Shown: positions 1 to 7,296 of the stretch, one piece after another | Position numbering within the stretch: position 1 is the first letter of the stretch | Layout: each line of letters begins with the position of its first letter | Assembly (NCBI GenBank): GCA_031259035.1 | Contig: JAIRLZ010000127.1 | Location: 1-9,284 of the forward strand | Source of the DNA: Treponema sp. | GTDB taxonomy: Bacteria > Spirochaetota > Spirochaetia > Treponematales > Breznakiellaceae | Direction of reading: 5' to 3' | DNA length: 9,284 nt | Program-made: the position numbers and the translations under genes | The notes under the pieces: model-generated | Told to the model about the DNA's origin: nothing | Databases searched by the model: none | The model's input: the letters and a program-made list of their open reading frames with translations, nothing else

Positions 1-825
1 CCTTCGGTTGTGTTGTTTGCGTTCTTTTTGTGGGAGCCTCTTATAGAAAGCCTGCGTCTGTCCCTGTACCAGACGCAGGGAATGAGGCTCATCAAATTTA
101 TTGGATTTAAGAATTTCAGCGATGTGTTTGATCACGCCGACTTCTGGCCCGCGCTGAGAAACACCTTTTTCTATACCTTTTGGTCGTTAATCATCGGATT
201 TCTGGCGCCGATACTATTGGCGATTTTTATCAATGAAATCAGGCGGGGGAAATCCCTGTTTAAAATAGCCGTCTATATACCCAACATTGTTCCCGGACTT
301 GCTATGGCGCTGATGTGGCGTTATATCTTCCGCCCGGGTGAAACGGGAATACTCAATATACTGCTTGGGTATGTGGGCGTTGAACCGCGGCAGTGGCTGA
401 CCAACGCCCGTTGGACTATCCCTCTTATCGTGGCGGCGCTTACATGGAAAGGCGCCGGAGCGACGACATTGCTGTACATCGCCGGGCTTCAAGGCGTAGA
501 CCCGGAACTGTACGAGGCCGCCATTATTGACGGCGCGGGCATCATAAAACGCATACGGTATATCACGCTTCCCTGCATCTATAACCTTGCGAGGACTTTG
601 CTCATTTTGCAGGTTCTGGCCGTGTTCCAGATACTCTACGAACCCTTGGTAATGACCAACGGCGGACCGAACAACGCCTCAATTTCCATCATGCAGCTTG
701 TCTTTAAATTCGCTTTTGAGCGTTTTGACTATCCCAAAGCAGCCGCGGTGTCGGTGATCATTTCCATCATCCTGATTATTCTGACGGCGCTGTATCTCAA
801 TATCAGCAAACGAAATGAAAATTAA
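1..825 (+). CDS. Sugar ABC transporter permease, MalF/UgpA-like (5' partial)
   Basis: Inner-membrane subunit of a CUT1-family carbohydrate importer; with its partner downstream it would form the channel. The frame is open to the left edge, so the true start lies outside; 274 codons are visible against about 290-310 for the family, so little is missing. The visible part begins within the first membrane helix (VVLFAFFLWEP). Helices follow around FFYTFWSLIIGFLAPILLAI, VYIPNIVPGLAMALMWRYIF, IPLIVAALTWKGAGATTLLY, LLILQVLAVFQILYEPLVM and AAAVSVIISIILIILTALYL. The EAA loop that docks on the ATPase is clear: YEAAIIDGAGIIKRIRYITLP with EAA at 514-522 and the invariant Gly. The NGGP motif typical of MalF-type permeases lies near 660-672. 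The permease family is secure. The substrate is inferred from the neighbouring phosphorylases to be an alpha-glucoside. The binding-protein gene is expected to the left. Confidence 0.93.
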   Translation, partial: PSVVLFAFFLWEPLIESLRLSLYQTQGMRLIKFIGFKNFSDVFDHADFWPALRNTFFYTFWSLIIGFLAPILLAIFINEIRRGKSLFKIAVYIPNIVPGLAMALMWRYIFRPGETGILNILLGYVGVEPRQWLTNARWTIPLIVAALTWKGAGATTLLYIAGLQGVDPELYEAAIIDGAGIIKRIRYITLPCIYNLARTLLILQVLAVFQILYEPLVMTNGGPNNASISIMQLVFKFAFERFDYPKAAAVSVIISIILIILTALYLNISKRNEN

Positions 826-830
826 AGGCG

Positions 831-835
831 AGGAG
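831..835 (+). promoter_or_regulatory. Shine-Dalgarno site deciding the start of the second permease
   Basis: AGGAG lies nine bases before the ATG at 845. The earlier in-frame ATG at 815 overlaps the end of the first permease and has no comparable purine-rich site before it. The start at 845 is therefore preferred. Confidence 0.7.
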
Positions 836-844
836 CGTATAATA

Positions 845-1723
845 ATGAAGAAAACAAAAAAAACTGGCGGCAATAACGGCATTATCAGAGATTTCGATTT
901 CAAGCGGAGAAGCGTCCGCGTCTTTTATCTCATATTGTATAGCGTCGGGATTATCATCGCGTGTGTGGGAATAGCGCCGCTTATGTGGGTGGTCTTTTCC
1001 GGGTTTAAGGACATCCGGGAATTTGTGCGCGACGCGAAAATACTGCCGTCTGAGTTTAATCTGGATGTTTATAGTACTACATGGAAGCAGCTTGGTTTTG
1101 CGCGCTACTATGCCAATTCGCTCGTCTCCGTAGTGGGAAGCGTTGTGTGCGCGGTGTTCTTCAATGGGCTGCTCGGTTACGCCCTTTCAAAGATAAAGCC
1201 CGCGGGTTCAAAAGTGGTGTATATGCTGGTGATGTGGGGATTGCTTATCCCCACCACAACCAGCGTGGTTCCCCTCTTCATCAATATTACCCGCATCAGA
1301 TTGACCGGTTCCTTTGCGCCGCTGTGGCTGAGTATGGGGGCGAGCGCGTTCTATGTAATTTTATTCAAGAATTTCTTTGACGAATTGCCCGTTTCGCTTA
1401 TAGAGGCGGCGAAGATTGACGGCGCAAAAGACTTTACCATATTTGCAAAAATCGCCGTTCCATTGAGTCAGGCGATTATCATGGTCGTTGTTATGTACGC
1501 CATTAACGCCGCGTGGTCTGATTTTTTGCTTCCCTATCTTGTGCTGAATGGCAGCGGTTTTGAAACGGTGATGGTGCGATTGTTCCAGTTCAAAAACGGC
1601 AAATCAAACGATGTGGAGATACTGAGGGCGGTTGTGTTTGCGCTGGCGCCTCCCATCGTACTGTTCTTCATTTTCCAGAAACAGATCACTCAAGTTGCCC
1701 TACAGTCTGGCATCAAAGGATAA
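845..1723 (+). CDS. Sugar ABC transporter permease, MalG/UgpE-like
   Basis: Second membrane subunit of the CUT1 sugar importer, pairing with the permease upstream. It has 292 residues, normal for the family. The start at 845 follows AGGAG at good spacing; starting at the in-frame ATG 815 would add ten residues. A basic cytoplasmic N-terminus precedes six predicted helices: about 26-51 (FYLILYSVGIIIACVGIAPL), then YYANSLVSVVGSVVCAVFF, VVYMLVMWGLLIPTTTSVV, SFAPLWLSMGASAFYVILF, QAIIMVVVMYAINAAWSDF and VVFALAPPIVLFFIF. The ATPase-docking EAA loop is IEAAKIDGAKDFTIFAKIAVP, with E at residue 187. The C-terminus FQKQITQVALQSGIKG matches the usual MalG-type ending. No ATP-binding subunit is encoded here; in many bacteria a shared MsmX/UgpC-type ATPase serves such permeases (inference). 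Nineteen bases separate it from the first permease and 13 from the phosphorylase. Confidence 0.93.
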   Translation: MKKTKKTGGNNGIIRDFDFKRRSVRVFYLILYSVGIIIACVGIAPLMWVVFSGFKDIREFVRDAKILPSEFNLDVYSTTWKQLGFARYYANSLVSVVGSVVCAVFFNGLLGYALSKIKPAGSKVVYMLVMWGLLIPTTTSVVPLFINITRIRLTGSFAPLWLSMGASAFYVILFKNFFDELPVSLIEAAKIDGAKDFTIFAKIAVPLSQAIIMVVVMYAINAAWSDFLLPYLVLNGSGFETVMVRLFQFKNGKSNDVEILRAVVFALAPPIVLFFIFQKQITQVALQSGIKG

Positions 1724-1724
1724 C

Positions 1725-1728
1725 AGGA
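1725..1728 (+). promoter_or_regulatory. Shine-Dalgarno site deciding the start of the first GH65 gene
   Basis: AGGA lies eight bases before the ATG at 1737. The frame is open back to an ATG at 1632, but that would overlap the permease by about 90 bases and add 35 residues unlike any GH65 N-terminus. The sequence after 1737 (DPWRIIEEGW...) is the usual GH65 beginning. Confidence 0.75.
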
Positions 1729-1736
1729 AATATAGT

Positions 1737-4076
1737 ATGGCTAAATACGCGGATACGTATCTACTATGCGATCCCTGGCGGATTATAGAGGAAGGCTGGC
1801 ACAGGGATCGTAATGTCGTATCGGAATCGATCTTCTCTTTGGGCAACGAATATATGGGCGTCCGTGGTTACGCGGAAGAAGGTTGTACCGCGGAAACGTT
1901 GCGGGGCAGTTATTTTAACGGCGTTTATGAGGAAGAAGACACCGCAGGCGCGGCGTACAAGGGCATCGTAACCAAAACGCATTTTATGGTGAACGCCGTT
2001 GACTGGCTGGCGGTACGCATAGCGGCGGACGGGGAAATCCTCGATATGGCTGTTTCACATATCGAAAATTTCCGCCGTATTCTGGATATGAAGCGCGGGC
2101 TTTTGACGCGGACGTTTGACTGGATCACCGCGTCCGGCGCGGACGTTCACATTTCGTTTGAGCGGGCGCTTAACATGGAAGCTGTTGAAGAAGCCTGGCA
2201 GCGCGTCAGCTTTGCCGGTGTTGGGGAAAAAAACGCCGATATTACCGTTGAAATGCTCAACAGTTTTAATACCGTTCACGGCAACGAGAAAAAGAACTGC
2301 TGGGAATTTGTAAAGCGTGAATGGACGGAAAGGTCCGCGGCGATACAGTGCCGTACCGCAAGAACAAAACAGCAGGTTTTTTCCGGTTTTTGCTGGAATG
2401 CAAGCGACGGCGCGCGATCCCGGCGGCTGGAGGAAGAGAAATCCGCCGGCTTTTCTTTCTCTTTTACGCTTGAAAAGGACGGCGGAATATGGATTGAGAA
2501 ACGGATATACAATGTCGCGGACAAACAGCGCGGAGCGGCGAGCGATCCGGTATGGGATCGCGGCATACACGCGCTTATGGAAGCGGAAAAAGACGGAGCG
2601 CGGTTTGACGCCGCTCTCGCAAGGCAGGAAACGTACTGGCGTTCCATCTGGAATGATGTCGATATACGCATCGAAGGGGATGAAGCGAATCAGCAGGGAA
2701 TACGCTTCTGCATCTTTCAGATGTACCAAGCGTATCATGGGTACGATTCGCGCAACAATATCGGCGCAAAAGGACTTACCGGGGAAGCGTACAATGGACA
2801 CACATTCTGGGATACGGAAACGTACTGCCTGCCCTTCTATCTGTTTTCAAACCTTCGGGCCGCGAGGAATCTTTTGGATTACCGCTACGCCACGCTTCAA
2901 CAGGCGCGGAACAGGGCAAAACAGCTTGACTGTACCGGAGCCTGCTATCCCGTCGCGACGCTTAATGGGGAAGAGGGCTGCAATCTCTGGCAACACGCCA
3001 GCCTGCAATTTCAGTCTTCCACCGCCGTCGCCTACGGCATAGCCCACTACGTACGTATTTCCGGCGACCGTGTTTTTCTGTATAAGCGCGGAGCGGAAAT
3101 GCTTGTGGAAATAAGCCGGTTCCTCTATTCGCGCGGTTCGTGGAACAATGACGAATCAGGCTTCGGCTTCTACGCGGTGATGGGACCCGATGAATTCCAC
3201 ATGATGGTAAACAATAACTGCTATACCAACTTCATGGCGAAAAAGACGTTTGAATACACGGAAGAAGCGCTGCGTGAAATGGAAAAAACCGCTTATGAAG
3301 AATACGCCGCGCTTGCGTCGGCCATCTCCATCACCGCGGAAGAGCGGCGGAAGTTTGCCCGTTGCGCGGAAAAGATGATAATTCTTTATGATGACGACAC
3401 AAAACTCTTTGAACAGCATGAAGGTTACTTCGGACTTCCCCATATTGAGGTGAAAAATATTCCGGCTGCGGACTTTCCCCTGTATTATAACTGGTCGTAT
3501 GACCGCATTTACCGAACAGACATGATTAAGCAGCCCGATGTACTGATGTTCCTTTTTTTGTATAATCAGGATTTCTCTTTTGAAGTGAAAAAACAAAACT
3601 ATGAGTTTTACGAACCGCATACCATTCATGAATCAAGTTTGTCTCCATCAATACATTCGGTGTTCGCGTCTGAGCTTGGCGAAGATGATGAGGCGTTCCG
3701 GTTTTTTAGTTTCGCCACGAGGATGGATCTTGACAATTACAACCGGAACACCGCCGAAGGACTCCACACGACCAGCAACGCCGCGGCGTGGGTAAACATC
3801 GTGTACGGTTTCGGCGGACTGAGGAGCGACAAGGAAGAACTTGTCTGCAATCCTGTTTGTCCGCGATGGTGGAAGTCCTACGAATTCAGAATCCACTACC
3901 GCGGCGCCGGCATTCGGGTTACGGTAGAACAAAAGAGCGTGCGTTTTTCCGCCGCCGGCGCTGTCAATGAAAAAATTCCCATCATCGTATATGGGAGACG
4001 GCGCCTTTTGGACGGCGCTGATCTGGTTGTAACACGGGAGGAGCGATGTACCGGCTCGGCGAATGGGACATCATAG
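1737..4076 (+). CDS. GH65 disaccharide phosphorylase (kojibiose/maltose/nigerose phosphorylase type)
   Basis: Inverting phosphorylase that splits an alpha-glucosyl disaccharide with phosphate into beta-D-glucose 1-phosphate and the acceptor sugar, in the cytoplasm. It has 779 residues, the usual size. The N-terminal beta-sandwich spans about 10-270 (SIFSLGNEYMGVRGYAEEG is typical). The (alpha/alpha)6 barrel spans about 315-690 and a small C-terminal beta domain ends near 765. Family motifs seen: GHTFWDTE with FWDTE at 357-361; MGPDEFH with the general acid Glu486; IKQPD with Lys598 and Gln599; and HESSLS at 631-636, near the phosphate site in this family. The later segment NYNRNTAEGLHTTS resembles the maltose/kojibiose (YcjT-like) branch. 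The exact linkage cannot be read from the sequence: kojibiose, nigerose, maltose or another glucobiose are all possible. It lies 13 bases after the permease gene and overlaps the next gene by 31 bases, consistent with import followed by intracellular phosphorolysis. Confidence 0.92.
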   Translation: MAKYADTYLLCDPWRIIEEGWHRDRNVVSESIFSLGNEYMGVRGYAEEGCTAETLRGSYFNGVYEEEDTAGAAYKGIVTKTHFMVNAVDWLAVRIAADGEILDMAVSHIENFRRILDMKRGLLTRTFDWITASGADVHISFERALNMEAVEEAWQRVSFAGVGEKNADITVEMLNSFNTVHGNEKKNCWEFVKREWTERSAAIQCRTARTKQQVFSGFCWNASDGARSRRLEEEKSAGFSFSFTLEKDGGIWIEKRIYNVADKQRGAASDPVWDRGIHALMEAEKDGARFDAALARQETYWRSIWNDVDIRIEGDEANQQGIRFCIFQMYQAYHGYDSRNNIGAKGLTGEAYNGHTFWDTETYCLPFYLFSNLRAARNLLDYRYATLQQARNRAKQLDCTGACYPVATLNGEEGCNLWQHASLQFQSSTAVAYGIAHYVRISGDRVFLYKRGAEMLVEISRFLYSRGSWNNDESGFGFYAVMGPDEFHMMVNNNCYTNFMAKKTFEYTEEALREMEKTAYEEYAALASAISITAEERRKFARCAEKMIILYDDDTKLFEQHEGYFGLPHIEVKNIPAADFPLYYNWSYDRIYRTDMIKQPDVLMFLFLYNQDFSFEVKKQNYEFYEPHTIHESSLSPSIHSVFASELGEDDEAFRFFSFATRMDLDNYNRNTAEGLHTTSNAAAWVNIVYGFGGLRSDKEELVCNPVCPRWWKSYEFRIHYRGAGIRVTVEQKSVRFSAAGAVNEKIPIIVYGRRRLLDGADLVVTREERCTGSANGTS
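4036..4041 (+). promoter_or_regulatory. Shine-Dalgarno site inside the upstream gene (coupled start)
   Basis: GGGAGG, four bases before ATG 4046 and within the last codons of the first GH65 gene. The start lies 31 bases inside the upstream coding region, so ribosomes ending at 4076 could re-initiate here. Translational coupling is inferred. Confidence 0.6.
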
Positions 4077-6928
4077 ATGACGGCGCAAGCGCCGGCGCAA
4101 TGCTTGAGAACGGCGTCCGCCTCTTTACCGGCAATGGCTATCTTGGACGCCGGGGCGTTCCCGACGACGCGGGTCCGGAAGCCATGCCCGCCACCATTTT
4201 AAGCGGGCTATACGACAAGCGGGGAGATCTCTGGCGCGAGCCGGTAAACGCGCCCGACCCATTGTATACTGCGGTGTCGCTGTACGGCTCGCCGCGTCTA
4301 TTGATACAGGACGCTCTTTCCCATGAGCAATCTCTGAACTTCCGCTATGGCATTTACTCGCGCAAGACGGTCTGGCGCGATAAAACGAGCGGAGCGGCGT
4401 TAACCGTACATGCCGAACGTTTCGCCGACATGGCCGATGTACACCGGATTTGCGTCAGGTACACGTTTTCCGCCGACAAGCCGCTTATGATAACCGTTAA
4501 AACCGGAATCAACTGCGCGGTCCGCGATCTCAACGGCCCGCATCTGGGCGCTTTTGTCCGTTCTGAAAAAAATGAGAATCAATTGAGCGTACTGATCGTT
4601 GACTGTGAAACGCTTGAAAAGCATATCCCGCTGGAAACGGCTTCCGTAGTCGCGTGGTCAGCTAACGCTGTTTTTTCCCTTGAAGACATTGAAAACAATG
4701 AGAGCGGCATATTCCGCTTGTATACAGGTGAACTGGACGGTAAAAACACGGTCGAGTGTCGCGTCTACGGCGCTTTTTACACCGGACTGGACGCCGCCTT
4801 TCCGGCGGTTGGCAATGCGGAAGATTCCGCTATAAAAGCGGCCTATTCCGGGTGGGACGCGGCGCTTCGCGCCCATAAAACGCGCTGGGACGCCATCTGG
4901 TTCAGCGGGGACGTAGTGATTGAAGGCGATGACTACGCGAGACGCTGTTTGCGTTACAGTCTCTATCATTTGCAGTGTATAGCTCCCCGGCACGGGAAGG
5001 CGCTGTCGATACCAGCGCGGGGGCTTTCGGGACAGACCTATAAAGGAGCTGTTTTCTGGGACACGGAAATGTTCATCGCCCCGTACTTTCTGGCGACAGA
5101 ACCTGAACTGGCGGCGCAGTTTATCCGCTACCGCATACGGACGCTGCCGGGGGCGAAACGGAAGGCCGCCGAATACGGTTTTCGGGGGGCGTTTTACGCA
5201 TGGGAAAGCCAAGAGTCAGGGGATGACGCCTGCTCCGATTTCAACGTCACCGATGTTTTTACAGGACGCCCTGTACGGACGTATTTCAGGGACAAGCAGA
5301 TACACATCAGCGCGGACATTGTATGGGCTGTCAAGCGATACATTGATGCGACTGGCGACGCCGGCATACTCAAGGAAGGGGCGTTGGAGATGATATATGA
5401 GTGCGCCCGTTTCTTTGTGTCATATCTCTATTATTCGCCGGAACGCAAGCGTTACGAAGTCCTTGATGTGGTAGGTCCCGATGAATACCATGAACGGGTG
5501 AATAACAACGCTTTTACCAACCGCATGATACAAGCGGTTTTTGACGCCGCGCTTGAATATACCGAATATTTCCGGCTGCGCGGCGCGGATTTTGTTGACG
5601 ATCTTATCAAAAAGCTGAGTTTTGAGGACGATCTCGCTTTCATACAGAAAGTACAAAAAGAATTCTATATGCCGCAGCCCGATGAAAGGGGAATTATCGA
5701 ACAGTTTGACCGGTATTTCAAGCTGGAAGATTGTACGCTGGATACGGCGCGCTCCCGTCTCAAAGACCCGAAAGAGTATTGGGGCTGTGGAAACGGGGTG
5801 GCGTCTTCCACGCAGATTATCAAGCAGGCCGATGTCGTCGCCATGCTTGCGCTGTTCAAAGAGGAATATACAGAAGCGGTGAGAAAAGCTAATCTTGACT
5901 ATTACGAGCCGCGCACCGAACATGGCTCCAGTCTTTCCGCCTGCATGTATGCGCTGCTTTCCTGCGACACGGGCGCTAGCGATTGGGCGTACCCTTTTTT
6001 CATTACGTCAGCCGGAATCGATATTACCGGAAAGGGCAAACACTTTGCCGGTCTTATCTATATAGGCGGCGCTCACCCCGCGGCAAGCGGCGGGGCGTGG
6101 ATGGTTGCGGCGCAGGGATTCTGCGGGTTTTCGATAGAAAAGTCCGGGATAAGCGTCAAACCCCGCCTGCCTTCATCATGGGAAAAAGTTACATTCCGTG
6201 TATATCACCGAGGCGTCCTCAATGAGGTTGCGGTAACGAAGACCGGATGTTCCATAAGACCAGCGGATTCAGCGGACAAAGACTGTTTCGGTTTGCATAC
6301 GCCCATACAGGGAGCCATATTTGATTTGGACGGCGTTCTTGTTGATACGGCGAAGCGCCACTATCTTGCGTGGAAACGCCTTGCCGACGAGTTGGGCGTT
6401 CCTTTTTCCGAAAAAGAGAATGAGCGCTTCAAAGGAGTGAGCCGGGCGCGTTGCATGGAAATCCTCGCGGAAACCGGAAATCTGAAATTAAGCGAGAGGG
6501 AGAGGGAGCAAGCGTCCTCAAAGAAAAACAGATGGTACGCCGAATATGTATATGCGCTTGATGAAAACGCTCTGCTTCCCGGCGCCCGCGATTATCTTGT
6601 CTTTCTCAAACGGCGCGGCGTCAAAATCGCGCTCGGCTCCGCCAGCAAGAACGCTTCCTTGATACTGCGGCATCTGCATATTGATCATCTTTTTGACGCG
6701 GTAATTGACGGAAACGCGGTGGACAAGGCGAAGCCCGACCCGGAAGTCTTTGTGAAAGCGGCTTTGGCGCTCAATGTGCCGCCCGAATCTTGCGTGGTTT
6801 TTGAAGATGCGCTCGCTGGTATAGATGCGGCCAAGCGTGGCGGCATGAAAACCATCGCTGTGGGAACAAAAGAATCCCTCCCCGGCGCGGATACATACAT
6901 ACACTCGTTGCGTGATATGCTGAATTGA
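4046..6928 (+). CDS. Fusion protein: GH65 disaccharide phosphorylase + beta-phosphoglucomutase
   Basis: A bifunctional 960-residue protein. Residues 1 to about 735 are a complete GH65 phosphorylase. The N-terminal part has LFTGNGYLGRRG. The barrel has FWDTE at 337-341, VGPDEYH with general acid Glu480, IKQAD with Lys593 and Gln594, and HGSSLS from His626. After a linker of about 20 residues, a HAD domain (about 757-960) carries all beta-phosphoglucomutase marks: DLDG with nucleophile Asp760 and acid/base Asp762, His772, GVSR ending at Arg800, GSASKN with Ser865, KPDPEVF with Lys896, and FEDA with Glu920 and Asp921. These align with the Lactococcus lactis enzyme (Asp8, Asp10, His20, Arg49, Ser114, Lys145, Glu169, Asp170). 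The first half would make beta-glucose 1-phosphate and the second would convert it to glucose 6-phosphate. The GH65 half differs strongly from the upstream GH65 in the loop after HGSSLS (here IYIGGAHPAASGGAW), suggesting another acceptor preference. No frameshift or missing catalytic residue is seen. Confidence 0.93.
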   Translation: MYRLGEWDIIDDGASAGAMLENGVRLFTGNGYLGRRGVPDDAGPEAMPATILSGLYDKRGDLWREPVNAPDPLYTAVSLYGSPRLLIQDALSHEQSLNFRYGIYSRKTVWRDKTSGAALTVHAERFADMADVHRICVRYTFSADKPLMITVKTGINCAVRDLNGPHLGAFVRSEKNENQLSVLIVDCETLEKHIPLETASVVAWSANAVFSLEDIENNESGIFRLYTGELDGKNTVECRVYGAFYTGLDAAFPAVGNAEDSAIKAAYSGWDAALRAHKTRWDAIWFSGDVVIEGDDYARRCLRYSLYHLQCIAPRHGKALSIPARGLSGQTYKGAVFWDTEMFIAPYFLATEPELAAQFIRYRIRTLPGAKRKAAEYGFRGAFYAWESQESGDDACSDFNVTDVFTGRPVRTYFRDKQIHISADIVWAVKRYIDATGDAGILKEGALEMIYECARFFVSYLYYSPERKRYEVLDVVGPDEYHERVNNNAFTNRMIQAVFDAALEYTEYFRLRGADFVDDLIKKLSFEDDLAFIQKVQKEFYMPQPDERGIIEQFDRYFKLEDCTLDTARSRLKDPKEYWGCGNGVASSTQIIKQADVVAMLALFKEEYTEAVRKANLDYYEPRTEHGSSLSACMYALLSCDTGASDWAYPFFITSAGIDITGKGKHFAGLIYIGGAHPAASGGAWMVAAQGFCGFSIEKSGISVKPRLPSSWEKVTFRVYHRGVLNEVAVTKTGCSIRPADSADKDCFGLHTPIQGAIFDLDGVLVDTAKRHYLAWKRLADELGVPFSEKENERFKGVSRARCMEILAETGNLKLSEREREQASSKKNRWYAEYVYALDENALLPGARDYLVFLKRRGVKIALGSASKNASLILRHLHIDHLFDAVIDGNAVDKAKPDPEVFVKAALALNVPPESCVVFEDALAGIDAAKRGGMKTIAVGTKESLPGADTYIHSLRDMLN

Positions 6929-7113
6929 GGAATGAGAACGGCGCGGCAAGGCGGACGCCATAACCATCCGCTTTGTTCCAACATGAATCGCTTTGTCGCA
7001 AGCCGTCCCATAAAACCGGAATCTGGCGTCTCAAATCCAGCGCAGATAGAGTGGCTCCGCTTGTTTTCCCAAATCCACGGCATCGCGCAAAACCGCGCTC
7101 AGTCCGGTTCATT

Positions 7114-7131
7114 TCATACATTTATGTATGA
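7114..7131. promoter_or_regulatory. 18-base palindrome, operator-like
   Basis: TCATACAT, two bases, ATGTATGA: perfect 8-bp arms. The right part TTATGTATGA (7122-7131) is repeated exactly at 7144-7153. The 22-base offset is about two helical turns, so three half-sites would lie on one face of the DNA. This is the layout expected for a dimeric regulator with an extra half-site, but the sequence matches no operator I recognise. It could also fold as an RNA hairpin inside the larger stem. Confidence 0.45.
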
Positions 7132-7143
7132 CGTTGTTTACAA

Positions 7144-7153
7144 TTATGTATGA
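7144..7153 (+). repeat. Second copy of the half-site TTATGTATGA
   Basis: Exact ten-base direct repeat of 7122-7131, starting 22 bases downstream of it. It lies just before the right arm of the long-range stem. Confidence 0.55.
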
Positions 7154-7173
7154 TATTGGCGTAAAACAAGCGG

Positions 7174-7200
7174 AAAAGCCAGCGAAAGCGGCTTTTTTTT
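7174..7200 (+). terminator. Rho-independent terminator
   Basis: AGCC-A-GC, tetraloop GAAA (7184-7187), then GC-GGCT, followed by a run of eight T (7193-7200). The stem has six G-C/A-T pairs with one bulged A at 7181, and A residues 7174-7176 can pair with the T-run. GAAA is a stable GNRA tetraloop. It would end the sugar operon about 250 bases after its last stop codon. It lies before the liv promoter, so it separates the two transcripts unless antiterminated. Confidence 0.85.
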
Positions 7201-7213
7201 GGCATGTTTTTTG

Positions 7214-7228
7214 CTTTCTTTAAGAAAG
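7214..7228. promoter_or_regulatory. Palindrome CTTTCTT-T-AAGAAAG upstream of the liv promoter
   Basis: Perfect 7-bp arms around one central base, about 28 bases before the -35 box. This is a plausible regulator site; no known consensus was recognised. Confidence 0.35.
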
Positions 7229-7244
7229 GGTATTTCGCAAGCGC

Positions 7245-7260
7245 GTCAATTCCTATTGAC
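7245..7260. promoter_or_regulatory. Palindrome GTCAAT-tcct-ATTGAC overlapping the -35 box
   Basis: Perfect 6-bp arms. The right arm contains the first five bases of the -35 hexamer TTGACA, so a protein bound here would block polymerase. A function is inferred only from the position. Confidence 0.35.
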
Positions 7261-7282
7261 ACAACGTTTATTTGTGTATACT
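7256..7282 (+). promoter_or_regulatory. Sigma-70-type promoter of the liv-like genes
   Basis: A perfect -35 box TTGACA (7256-7261) is followed, after a rather short 15-base spacer, by TATACT (7277-7282). Transcription would begin near 7289-7292, leaving a leader of about 40 bases. The spacer is framed by the inverted repeat ACACAA (7259-7264) / TTGTGT (7272-7277), a possible repressor site sitting between the two boxes. Confidence 0.65.
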
Positions 7283-7296
7283 CTATAAACATACTA

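Larger units (their letters stand above)
7053..7180 (+). repeat. Long-range imperfect inverted repeat (possible antiterminator stem)
   Basis: Left arm GGCTCCGCTTGTTTT (7053-7067) pairs with AAAACAAGCGG (7163-7173) plus, after a 3-base bulge, AGCC (7177-7180), giving 15 base pairs. Inside it CCAA (7069-7072) can add four pairs with TTGG (7156-7159). The enclosed stretch holds a small hairpin (AACCG 7091-7095 with CGGTT 7105-7109) and the palindrome at 7114-7131. The AGCC of the right arm is also the 5' arm of the terminator, so the two foldings exclude each other. The pairing is read directly from the sequence; a regulatory role is inferred. A small inverted-repeat element is an alternative, but no target duplication is seen. 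Confidence 0.5.

Noticed and set aside
1632..1736. Upstream in-frame extension of the first GH65 gene
   Set aside because: It overlaps the permease coding region and its translation resembles no GH65 N-terminus; ATG 1737 has a proper ribosome site.
2055..2801. Long minus-strand open frame of 248 codons opposite the first GH65 gene
   Set aside because: It lies wholly antisense to a gene with clear family motifs, has no recognisable protein content and arises from GC-rich codon bias.
4046..6928. Possibility that the fused GH65 half is a degenerate, inactive duplicate
   Set aside because: The general acid Glu480, FWDTE, KQAD and HGSSLS segments are all intact and there is no frame disruption.
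7020..7050. tRNA-like stretch with TCTCAAATCC and a CTGG/CCAG hairpin
   Set aside because: No 7-base T-loop with a 5-bp stem, no acceptor stem and no anticodon arm can be drawn.
6685..7121. Overlapping minus-strand frames reaching from the gap into the mutase domain, possibly a gene remnant
   Set aside because: No recognisable transposase or other family is seen in their translations, and most of their length is antisense to the mutase domain.
6932..7153. Small plus-strand open frame of 73 codons after the fusion gene
   Set aside because: No Shine-Dalgarno site fits (the ATG follows the previous stop by three bases after only TGAGGA), no protein family is recognisable, and its end falls in the repeated half-site and stem region.
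7053..7180. The inverted repeat as ends of a small insertion element (MITE)
   Set aside because: No flanking target duplication is visible, one arm has a 3-base bulge, and the right arm is merged with a functional-looking terminator. Kept only as an alternative.
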